Both the position numbers and the translations under genes were made by a program. Below are positions 1 to 5,698 of a stretch of 5,698 bases of DNA, piece by piece. Location of the stretch: the NCBI GenBank assembly GCA_002306745.1, contig DBSW01000090.1:1-5698 (forward strand), written 5' to 3'. Source of the DNA: Dehalococcoidia bacterium UBA1332. Lineage in GTDB: Bacteria > Chloroflexota > Dehalococcoidia > Lucifugimonadales > Lucifugimonadaceae. Each line of letters starts with the position of its first letter. Positions within the stretch are counted from its first letter, which is position 1. The notes beneath the pieces were generated by a model, which was not told the DNA's origin, made no database searches, and was given only the letters and a program-made list of their open reading frames with translations.

Positions 1-993
1 TGCAAAGAAGAGTTCTAGCACACGATCTGCCCATTTGGCGTCTACCAAAATGACGTCAGAAGTTTCATTTGCAACCGCGTATCTGGACTCGCCGTCTTCG
101 GTTGTGTCACCGATTGTCATGGTAAGACGGGTTACTTCCGTCACACCGGTTTCTTCATTCAGGTTTTCAATCCTCACGGCAATATATGGAGAGTCAATAA
201 TGGTGCCGTATGGCTCGTGCTCATCATCATCTCCCAGGCCAAGAGCGACGGCTCCGCCAATTATTGGGTTGCCAAAATGATGTAATTCGTTATCAACTTT
301 ATTAGTGTCCGCTTTGCGATCCCCCGAACAGGGATCAGTTTCAATTGGTATGTTACAGAGGTACCATTGCTCTTCTGACCGTTCCCATCCATATGCTCTA
401 GTCACTTCGTTGTTATTGAATAGAAGTACTTCACGTGGCTGACCATTCAGACTACTGTAATACCACTCCGGGTATGGAGGTTCAGTGACTAGGCGCTCGA
501 GAACAGCCCCCCATGAGGCATCTACAAGTACAAGCTGTGGGAATCCTTCCACTCTTGCATAGTTGTTCGCACCGTTTGGAGTCAAATCGCCAAGCAATAA
601 AGTGACTTTTGATTTATCGCGTAACGTCACAGTGAATTGGCTTTTGGGGTTGCCCAGTCCGTATTGTTCTGGGTTTTCTATGTATTGAGAAAGAACTCTC
701 TGGGTTCTTGGTCCACCTAGCAGTTGGGTAATACCACCCCATCTGAACATGTCTGCTGGAATGTTGGTCAAGTCATCAAAATACCAGCGGTTTACCTCTT
801 CTCTCAGGGACCAACTTAGAGTTTCTCCCTGTGTTTCTAGACTGATTCCTCTTATGTCTCTAGGATCGAGGGTATAAAAGAACGGTGGTTGAGGTTCTTT
901 TGTTTCCACCGATGGGTTGGTTATGAACCAGACCACTCCGATTGATACGTAAGAAGCTGCAGATATCAAGACAAGCAGTAGACGCAAATTCAT
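1..993 (-). CDS. DUF4340 domain-containing membrane-anchored protein (C-terminus cut by window edge)
   Basis: Reading the minus strand from the ATG at 993-991 gives 331 codons with no stop before the left edge, so the C-terminus is missing. Residues 1-25 (MNLRLLLVLISAASYVSIGV...) form a signal anchor or uncleaved signal peptide, and the rest is hydrophilic and probably extracytoplasmic. Two related DUF4340-type units are visible at about 109-168 and 262-330. Each has a strand ending in L/IGD (LLLGDLTPNG, MTIGDTTEDG), then a Y-A-R/V strand, then LVLVDASW or VILVDAKW, then a helix (VLERL, VLELF). C213 and C222 lie between them and could form a disulfide. The start lies 3 nt after the gldG-like stop, with a weak GGTGGAG about 13 nt upstream, so translational coupling is likely. 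DUF4340 genes commonly follow GldG-type genes in ABC clusters. No biochemical role is established for the family; I infer an accessory subunit of the transporter. The family call is fairly secure, the function unknown. Confidence 0.85.
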   Translation of the reverse strand, partial: MNLRLLLVLISAASYVSIGVVWFITNPSVETKEPQPPFFYTLDPRDIRGISLETQGETLSWSLREEVNRWYFDDLTNIPADMFRWGGITQLLGGPRTQRVLSQYIENPEQYGLGNPKSQFTVTLRDKSKVTLLLGDLTPNGANNYARVEGFPQLVLVDASWGAVLERLVTEPPYPEWYYSSLNGQPREVLLFNNNEVTRAYGWERSEEQWYLCNIPIETDPCSGDRKADTNKVDNELHHFGNPIIGGAVALGLGDDDEHEPYGTIIDSPYIAVRIENLNEETGVTEVTRLTMTIGDTTEDGESRYAVANETSDVILVDAKWADRVLELFFA

Positions 994-996
994 CGT

Positions 997-2757
997 TTAA
1001 CGGCGTCTCCACCATGTCCAGAAACCGAACAGGCTGATCAAGGTCGGCATTAGCAACCAGCCAGACCACCTTACGAAATCTCGTTCGTTCTTGGTCAAGA
1101 ATAGTTGGCGATCGGCCTGTGTTTTGGCACGAATAGAAATCAGTTCGAAATCTTTTGCAAGGTAATTGATTGCGTTTACGAAAAGATCAGCGTTGTTGGC
1201 TGATCCGAAATAGTTGTTACTTGCAAAGTCTGTGTCACCAATCAAGATCATATTGGTTGAAACTAGATCATCACCATCTGAATAAACACCGCCAGCTAGT
1301 TCCCCAACCGCTTCAACAGCAACAGCAACTGGTAAGGGACCAGGAGTTTCGCCGCTGTCGATATCGAAATTCAACGTATCTGGGTCAGTTTCGGACCAAC
1401 TGCTGATGGTCGTCATTGCAAGAATTTGTTGGCTAACTAGAGGAGTAGTTTCCTTGACGAGGGGAATAGATAGTGGATCAACAGCCCAACCGAAGTGCGT
1501 TGTACCAGGCATATAAAGTACTTCAAATCCTTTAGTCACCGGGTGTGGTGGTATCTGACTGTTACTCTTTTTCACCTGAATAAAAGTTGGGCTTGGTGCC
1601 ACAAAACTTGAGATGTCTGCTGCTTCTCCATCTCCAACAACAACTGCGTATCTCGAAATGAATTGTTTGAATGTGTCAGGAACAGTATCTGGCTCAAACA
1701 TGAACATTATGCTTCCGCCTGAGCGAGCATAGTTTAAAAGTGCCTGTTGATCGATAGGAAGTAGATCTTGGGTTGGCCCGGCGAAAACTATTGCTGCTGG
1801 AACATCAAGGGGGTCTCCTGTCGCCATGCGAACGCCAAGCTCTTGCAACGTCTCATTTAAAACGATGTAATTTTCACGGTTTAACGCAAGACCTGCTAGA
1901 CCAAATGAAGTAGTGCCTGGGATGTCGGTTACATCGCGTTCAGAATGACCAGTAACGAATATGATCTTTTTTTGTACGATTTGATTAATTACTAGCAAGC
2001 CAGTTACTAACTGTTGCTCAGTGATCACATCTGACCTGCTTCTGGGATCACTTCCAACTACTATTTCTGTGCGTCGGCTTTCGACACCTTCGATAGCAAG
2101 GGCCGGGAATTGTGTTACCCCTAGACTTGTGGCTAAATTTGGGTTTAGCTCAGGATCCACACGCTCGTAAGTGAGTTCGTGAACGGCGGACCGACGACGG
2201 AATTCGCTCAGCATGTCTTCTGTATCACGCCAAGCTGCAGCGCCCGCCGCAGTATCAGTTGTAAAGAATGCTGTGATATTCACAGGTTCTTTAAGGTTTT
2301 CTAGAGTGTTTACTACCTGTTCTTCAAGTAAGAATTGTTTAGTCGCTGTGGTGTCGATACGTAACCAGCCCTCTGGATTAGGTCTATCAACAGCCCAGTG
2401 CAATGTGAAATTAATTGCTATAGCTATTGCTACGAAAACTATGAACACAATGGCGGTGTTTAAACCGTATCTTCCTCGTCGACCGAACACAGCTTTTCTG
2501 ACTGTCGCCAGTGATATAACTGCATCTATAAGTAGAATCGCGAAACCGGTACCTGCAACTATGAATGCCGGACCTTCGAGACCCCTCAGGAATACCCATA
2601 TCAGAACGCCGAATACAACCGCTCCTACACCTGCCAGGGCAAGCGCTTGTCGTATCGATTTAGTGTTGTTCTTTAAACTCACTAGAATCGGAGTTTTCTG
2701 GCGAAGAGAATCTGGTGACGGCCGACTTTCTGGCCTATTTTGATGATCTGTTGACAT
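997..2757 (-). CDS. GldG-type ABC transporter auxiliary membrane protein
   Basis: This 586-residue protein matches the GldG / ABC_transp_aux type. Hydrophobic segments lie at about 37-58, 63-84, 98-118 and 563-582. The loop between helices 2 and 3 (VRKAVFGRRGRYG) and the C-terminal WWRRR are strongly basic. By the positive-inside rule this puts both ends in the cytoplasm and residues 120-560 outside. The soluble part starts with the family's RID-T...LLEEQ...TLENLKEPVNITAFF stretch (133-165). It continues with a thioredoxin-like/IFT52-like portion carrying FVTGHSE (267-273), and ends with ILIGDTDFASNNYF...NADLFVNAINYLA (504-534). I see no cysteine in the protein. The ATG at 2757-2755 has AGGT about 6 nt upstream and lies 8 nt after the permease stop. 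In Bacteroidota, GldG works with GldA and GldF and was linked to gliding. Here there is no other sign of gliding, so I infer a general envelope ABC complex with unknown substrate. The extra helices before the usual single anchor fit the non-Bacteroidota subtype. Confidence 0.88.
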   Translation of the reverse strand: MSTDHQNRPESRPSPDSLRQKTPILVSLKNNTKSIRQALALAGVGAVVFGVLIWVFLRGLEGPAFIVAGTGFAILLIDAVISLATVRKAVFGRRGRYGLNTAIVFIVFVAIAIAINFTLHWAVDRPNPEGWLRIDTTATKQFLLEEQVVNTLENLKEPVNITAFFTTDTAAGAAAWRDTEDMLSEFRRRSAVHELTYERVDPELNPNLATSLGVTQFPALAIEGVESRRTEIVVGSDPRSRSDVITEQQLVTGLLVINQIVQKKIIFVTGHSERDVTDIPGTTSFGLAGLALNRENYIVLNETLQELGVRMATGDPLDVPAAIVFAGPTQDLLPIDQQALLNYARSGGSIMFMFEPDTVPDTFKQFISRYAVVVGDGEAADISSFVAPSPTFIQVKKSNSQIPPHPVTKGFEVLYMPGTTHFGWAVDPLSIPLVKETTPLVSQQILAMTTISSWSETDPDTLNFDIDSGETPGPLPVAVAVEAVGELAGGVYSDGDDLVSTNMILIGDTDFASNNYFGSANNADLFVNAINYLAKDFELISIRAKTQADRQLFLTKNERDFVRWSGWLLMPTLISLFGFWTWWRRR

Positions 2758-2765
2758 TTATCGAC

Positions 2766-3527
2766 CTAACGCCATCGTCTTGCTTCCAACACGAGAACCG
2801 TGAGGAGTAAGAACACTGCGGTGATTGAAGAGTAGTAGGCAATATCTGTTAGCGAGATAATCCCTCGTGCAAAGTCTGCGAAATGACCTCCTTCGGCAAC
2901 TCCGAAGCTATCGAGGTCAAAGACTGAAAATGACGCGCCTAACTGAAATGCATCTAGTATTTCAGAAGCCAATCCAGTTACTCGTGCGCTAATAAAATCG
3001 ATAATAGTAAGTGCTGTCAGGATACCTGATCCGACTACGAGTCCGACAATCTGGTTGCTACTTAATGAAGATGCAAAAAGTCCTACCGCTAGCGTCGCTG
3101 CGGCGTAAAGAGATAGACCTAACAATCCGCTTAGTAATGGACCAACATCCGGATCTCCATATACGAACAGCACTATAACGAAGTACATTGACAATGCGAT
3201 CATAACCATTGTAGTCACAAACGCCGCTATGAACTTCCCGAAAACTATTTCAAACTCACGAAGCGGCGAAGTAAGGAGTAATTCTAGAGTGCCGAGTTTT
3301 TGCTCCTCAGCAATCAATCGCATGGTCAGCGCGGGCGACATAAAAATCATAAAGAATATTGCACCCGCCAGATAACCCCGGATACTAGCTTCTGCGAACG
3401 CATCAGAAACTGATGCAACGAAGAAAAAGCCGGTTATGGCTAGAAACGCAGCAGAGACCACATAGGCCATTGGTGACGCGAAATATGTACGAATCTCTTT
3501 GATTGCTATTACTGAAATAAAGCGCAC
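2766..3527 (-). CDS. ABC-2 type transporter permease, GldF-like
   Basis: This 253-residue integral membrane protein has about six hydrophobic segments (roughly 21-40, 51-68, 99-123, 131-153, 160-177 and 231-248). It begins with an amphipathic stretch containing KEIRTYFASPMAYV, typical of ABC-2 permeases of the GldF/NosY kind. After helix 2 comes LTMRLIAEEQKLGTLELLL (67-85) followed by TSPLREFEIVFGKF. This is the family's conserved cytoplasmic coupling segment, expected to contact the ATPase. Length is normal for the family. The start is GTG (3527-3525), 3 nt after the ATPase stop. A good ribosome site, AGGTGA, lies 7 nt upstream inside the last codons of the ATPase gene, which supports this start and points to coupled translation. 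Family knowledge says a dimer of such permeases, or a heteromer with GldG, pairs with the ATPase. The transported substrate cannot be read from the sequence. No cysteine is seen. Confidence 0.92.
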   Translation of the reverse strand: MRFISVIAIKEIRTYFASPMAYVVSAAFLAITGFFFVASVSDAFAEASIRGYLAGAIFFMIFMSPALTMRLIAEEQKLGTLELLLTSPLREFEIVFGKFIAAFVTTMVMIALSMYFVIVLFVYGDPDVGPLLSGLLGLSLYAAATLAVGLFASSLSSNQIVGLVVGSGILTALTIIDFISARVTGLASEILDAFQLGASFSVFDLDSFGVAEGGHFADFARGIISLTDIAYYSSITAVFLLLTVLVLEARRWR

Positions 3528-3530
3528 TTG

Positions 3531-4502
3531 CTACTCACCTAGGTTTTCTTCAGTTGTAAGTTCGAGGAAAATCTCTTCGAGGGTCATCGGAAGCGGGGTC
3601 AAGTTTGATAGTCCCCATCCGTTATCTACAATCTTCTTTGCAATTTGCTCCGCAGCTTGAACATTAGGGCGCGCATCCACGATGAATGGCGAAAAATTTT
3701 CCCTCTGGGCTTTTTGTAATACCGAAGCACGCTGATCCGACCGCGCGTCTACTACCGCCGATATGTCTCTCATTGCATCAATGAATGCTGGAGACTCTAC
3801 TCCACGGACACTGACTTCGATTCTTTCAGCGTGCTGAAGTTTTTCGGATAAATCATCCGGTTTATCGTCAGCAACAATTCGACCATCGTTGATGACTAGC
3901 ACCCGTTTACAAATAGCGCTAACTTCGGGAAGAATGTGCGAACTCAGTAGCATCGTATGGTTCTCACCGAGATCACTGATCAGTTCTCGGGTTTCAACTA
4001 CCTGAATGGGGTCAATACCTATGGTGGGTTCGTCCATAACTAAAACATCAGGTTCATGGAGGATTGCTTGAGCTATGCCAGTCCGCTGACGGTAGCCTTT
4101 AGAAAGTCGTCCGACCAGAGTGTTTTGGTATTCTCCCAAGCGCACCATATCGATCACTTTAGGCAGTCGCTCCTTCACCCATGAAGCGTTCATTCCACGT
4201 ATTTCTCCCATGTATGTTAGATAGTCCGTAACTGACATATCTAGGTACAGTGGAACCGTTTCTGGTAGGTAACCGATGTGTCTTCGAACGTCTAGTGAAT
4301 GGGAAACGACGTCGTAACCTCCTACGGTAACATCGCCGGATGTAGGTGGAGTAAATCCTGTAACTACACGCATTGTCGTAGTTTTTCCAGCACCATTTGG
4401 TCCAAGAAAGCCTACTATTTCACCTTTGAGCACTTCAAATGAGATGTCTATAACAGCCGGGTAAGGTCCGTAGTTTTTAGACATGTGCTCAATTTTGATC
4501 AA
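3531..4502 (-). CDS. ABC transporter ATP-binding protein (GldA/NatA-like)
   Basis: This 323-residue cytoplasmic ATPase should power the permease encoded next. All ABC motifs are visible: Walker A GPNGAGKT (34-41), signature LSKGYRQR (133-140), Walker B VLVMDEPT (153-160, with D157 and E158), D-loop IGIDP (161-165) and the switch histidine H189 in SSHIL. The Q-loop position reads GYLPE (77-81), with glutamate where many ABC ATPases have glutamine, as is common in this GldA-like branch. Residues from about 225 form a C-terminal regulatory domain of the DUF4162-like kind, ending in MTLEEIFLELT (306-316). The start is taken as TTG (4502-4500), because GGAGTG lies 6 nt upstream (about 8 nt from the core GGAG). 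The first ATG (Met7) would cut into the first beta strand (IKIEHMSKNYG). It is the first gene of the four-gene cluster and probably lies just downstream of the promoter. The family call is very secure; the substrate is unknown. Confidence 0.95.
   Translation of the reverse strand: MIKIEHMSKNYGPYPAVIDISFEVLKGEIVGFLGPNGAGKTTTMRVVTGFTPPTSGDVTVGGYDVVSHSLDVRRHIGYLPETVPLYLDMSVTDYLTYMGEIRGMNASWVKERLPKVIDMVRLGEYQNTLVGRLSKGYRQRTGIAQAILHEPDVLVMDEPTIGIDPIQVVETRELISDLGENHTMLLSSHILPEVSAICKRVLVINDGRIVADDKPDDLSEKLQHAERIEVSVRGVESPAFIDAMRDISAVVDARSDQRASVLQKAQRENFSPFIVDARPNVQAAEQIAKKIVDNGWGLSNLTPLPMTLEEIFLELTTEENLGE
3535..3540 (-). promoter_or_regulatory. Ribosome binding site for the GTG-started permease, inside the ATPase gene
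   Basis: Minus-strand AGGTGA lies within the last codons of the ATPase gene and 7 nt before the GTG at 3527. It supports the GTG start and coupling of translation across the 3-nt gap. Confidence 0.65.
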
Positions 4503-4508
4503 TTATTC

Positions 4509-4514
4509 ACTCCG
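4509..4514 (-). promoter_or_regulatory. Ribosome binding site that decides the TTG start of the ABC ATPase
   Basis: Minus-strand GGAGTG, followed by AATAA and the TTG at 4502, is a good Shine-Dalgarno match at suitable spacing. It places initiation at TTG rather than at the ATG of codon 7, which has no purine-rich motif at the proper distance. Confidence 0.6.
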
Positions 4515-4533
4515 TTTTGTTTTTAGCGACGAC

Positions 4534-4564
4534 TTTATGCGCCACAAAGGAACTATTCTGCCAA
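4534..4564 (-). promoter_or_regulatory. Weak candidate promoter for the ABC operon
   Basis: On the minus strand TTGGCA (4564-4559) matches five of six bases of a -35 box. CATAAA (4539-4534) matches four of six of a -10 box, with a long 19-nt spacer. It would start transcription near 4527 and leave about a 25-nt leader containing the GGAGTG ribosome site. Other AT-rich hexamers further upstream, such as TAAAAT near 4640, are possible alternatives. Low confidence because spacing and -10 are both imperfect. Confidence 0.25.
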
Positions 4565-4674
4565 AATTAAACGTGCCGTGGGTCCTTAGCACATAAATAT
4601 GGCGTTTCCACCTTCGTGAATTTCAAAGTTGAACTATTTTATCTAAGGTACATTGCTACGGCTACACGGTTTCG

Positions 4675-4703
4675 TTGCCAAAAAAAGATATAACCCATAG
4701 ATA
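4675..4703 (+). promoter_or_regulatory. Candidate sigma70-type promoter for the cysteine desulfurase gene
   Basis: TTGCCA (4675-4680) matches five of six bases of the -35 consensus. Exactly 17 nt later TAGATA (4698-4703) matches four of six of the -10 consensus; the spacer is A-rich. The predicted transcription start falls at about 4709-4711, on the ATG itself, which would give a leaderless message. An alternative -10, TATAAC (4689-4694), has no good -35 at standard spacing and would still leave only about a 10-nt leader. Prediction by eye only. Confidence 0.4.
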
Positions 4704-4709
4704 TAAGTT

Positions 4710-5698
4710 ATGAGCATCAAACAAGAACGCATTAATTATCTAGATCACGCAGCAACTACTCCCGTTCGAGCAGAAGTTTTAGAAAAAATGTTGCCGTATT
4801 TTTCAGAAAAATACGGCAACCCCTCTAGCTTATATTCTCTTGCTGGCGAGGCAAGATACGGACTTGATGAAGCACGAGAAATCACCGCAACAGTATTAGG
4901 GGCTAGGCTCGGGGAAATAGTTTTTACTGGCGGAGGGTCTGAGTCGAATAATCTTGCAATAAAAGGAATCGCAAATTTAAGAGGAATCCACGGTGGACAC
5001 ATTGTTACTACCGCAATTGAACATCATGCGGTCATACATCCAATTGAACAACTCGAAAGACAAGGATTTGGGGTAACTTATGTTGGTGTTGACAGTACCG
5101 GGCGCGTCGATCCGTACGATATAGCTCAAGCGATACGCCCCGAAACATTTTTTGTTAGCGCTATGATGGTCAATAACGAGGTCGGTACTATCCAAGATAT
5201 TCCCGAAATCGCAGCAAAATCTCGTGAAGCAGCTTCGAAACTCAAGACGGATATCTTCGTGCACACTGATGCTGTACAGGCCGCTGGCAAATTATCGTTG
5301 AATGTGGACGAACTTGGGATAGACCTTATGAGTTTGTCCGGGCACAAAATTTATGCCCCAAAAGGGGTAGGTGTGCTTTATGTGCGACGAGGAGTGGAAA
5401 TTGATCCACTCGTTGCTGGAGGCGGACAAGAACGGCAACGTCGCTCCGGTACTGAAAATGTAGCTAGTATCGTTGGGTTCGCTGAGGCATTGAGGTTAAT
5501 TGAAGGTGAAAGACTAGAATCTAGGCAACGTATGCGTACGTTATCTGATGCATTAATAGAAGAGGTTTTATCTCGCGTTGTTGGTTCCTCTTTTAACGGA
5601 AGCCAATCAAATAAAGTCCCAGAGATAATTAATTTTTCATTCCATGGAGTTGAAGGCGAACCTGTATTACTTGGTCTCGATTTCAAAGGTATCGCTGC
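4710..5698 (+). CDS. Cysteine desulfurase, NifS/IscS family (C-terminus cut by window edge)
   Basis: The enzyme is a PLP-dependent class V aminotransferase-fold protein. It removes sulfur from L-cysteine as an enzyme-bound persulfide, feeding Fe-S cluster assembly or tRNA thiolation, and yields alanine. The 329 visible residues carry the family landmarks in order: YLDHAATTP (10-18), YGNPSS (35-40), FTGGGSESNN (72-81), IEHHAV (103-108, H106 stacking on PLP), MVNNEVGT (153-160), HTDAVQ (185-190, D187 and Q190 binding PLP), SLSGHK (208-213, K213 the Schiff-base lysine) and RRSGTEN (244-250). The frame runs off the right edge in the VEGEPVLLGLDFKGIA segment, a few residues before the loop that normally carries the catalytic cysteine (SSGSAC type). 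The start is fixed on the left by an in-frame TAA at 4704-4706. No Shine-Dalgarno precedes the ATG. It is transcribed away from the ABC operon. Which pathway it serves (IscS, NifS or tRNA thiolation) cannot be told here, so no symbol is given. Confidence 0.95.
   Translation, partial: MSIKQERINYLDHAATTPVRAEVLEKMLPYFSEKYGNPSSLYSLAGEARYGLDEAREITATVLGARLGEIVFTGGGSESNNLAIKGIANLRGIHGGHIVTTAIEHHAVIHPIEQLERQGFGVTYVGVDSTGRVDPYDIAQAIRPETFFVSAMMVNNEVGTIQDIPEIAAKSREAASKLKTDIFVHTDAVQAAGKLSLNVDELGIDLMSLSGHKIYAPKGVGVLYVRRGVEIDPLVAGGGQERQRRSGTENVASIVGFAEALRLIEGERLESRQRMRTLSDALIEEVLSRVVGSSFNGSQSNKVPEIINFSFHGVEGEPVLLGLDFKGIA

Larger units (their letters stand above)
4503..4709. promoter_or_regulatory. Divergent intergenic region between the ABC operon and the cysteine desulfurase gene
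   Basis: This 207-nt non-coding stretch separates two head-to-head transcription units, so it must hold, or at least bound, the promoters for both. It is AT-rich at both ends. Besides the promoter candidates listed separately, it has a short inverted repeat, TTCAA-AG-TTGAA (4622-4633). Next to it is the smaller TTC-GT-GAA (4613-4620). There is also a GCTACGGCTAC direct repeat (4655-4665). I see no tRNA, no riboswitch-like fold and no terminator hairpin. The repeats are short enough to occur by chance. Confidence 0.6.

Noticed and set aside
35..280. Plus-strand open frame opposite the DUF4340 gene
   Set aside because: It is rich in serine and proline with no family features. The minus strand here carries a clear DUF4340 repeat, so this is a shadow frame.
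860..1069. Minus-strand 69-codon frame bridging the gldG-like stop and the DUF4340 start
   Set aside because: It overlaps both genes in another frame and shows no domain or ribosome site. The 3-nt spacing of the real genes leaves no room for it.
1170..1406. Plus-strand frame with a glutamine-rich run, looking like a low-complexity protein
   Set aside because: The run arises from CAGCAACAGCAACTG, the reverse of VAVAVEA codons in the gldG-like gene. It is not a real repeat or gene.
2411..2599. Minus-strand 62-codon frame inside the gldG-like gene
   Set aside because: It is a frame-shifted shadow of the helix 2-3 region, with an arginine/serine-rich translation and no features.
2213..2743. A 176-codon plus-strand open frame opposite the gldG-like gene
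   Set aside because: It lies wholly antisense to a well-supported gene, has no ribosome site I can see, and its translation has no recognisable domain.
4681..4703. A-rich tract before the cysteine desulfurase gene as a terminator or slippage site
   Set aside because: No GC-rich hairpin precedes it in either direction. It fits better as the spacer of a promoter.
4745..5686. Four overlapping minus-strand open frames opposite the cysteine desulfurase gene
   Set aside because: The plus strand has every landmark of the enzyme family in one unbroken frame. The antisense frames show no domains and overlap one another.

Overview
The window holds five protein-coding genes in two divergently transcribed groups, with a 207-nt intergenic region (4503-4709) between them. 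Both window edges cut through a gene. Nearly everything else is coding, and I see no RNA gene, insertion sequence, CRISPR array or intrinsic terminator.

Minus strand, read from 4502 down to 1: a tightly packed four-gene cluster. It encodes an ABC ATPase (3531-4502), an ABC-2 type six-helix permease (2766-3527), a GldG-type membrane protein with a large extracytoplasmic domain (997-2757), and a DUF4340 protein (991 down to the left edge, C-terminus missing). The intergenic gaps are 3, 8 and 3 nt, which indicates one operon with translational coupling. This is the widespread Gld-like ABC module, an ATPase (GldA/NatA-like), a permease (GldF-like), GldG and DUF4340. In Bacteroidota, GldA, GldF and GldG were linked to gliding. 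The same module is common in non-gliding phyla, where its substrate is unknown. A reasonable model is that ATPase and permease form the engine, while GldG and DUF4340 present surface-exposed or periplasmic domains that work with it.

Plus strand, from 4710 to the right edge: a class V aminotransferase-fold cysteine desulfurase (NifS/IscS type). It is cut a few residues before the expected catalytic cysteine loop. Its start has no Shine-Dalgarno sequence, and a sigma70-like promoter sits so close that the mRNA may be leaderless.

Organism: a bacterium of moderate, slightly AT-leaning base composition that uses ATG, GTG and TTG starts. The GldG form, with three helices before the soluble domain, resembles the non-Bacteroidota version seen in groups such as Cyanobacteria and Chloroflexota. 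A Chloroflexota-like environmental bacterium is my guess, at low confidence. These look like ordinary chromosomal genes. I found no clear sign of a new defence or mobile system. The most open question is what the Gld-like module does outside gliding bacteria.
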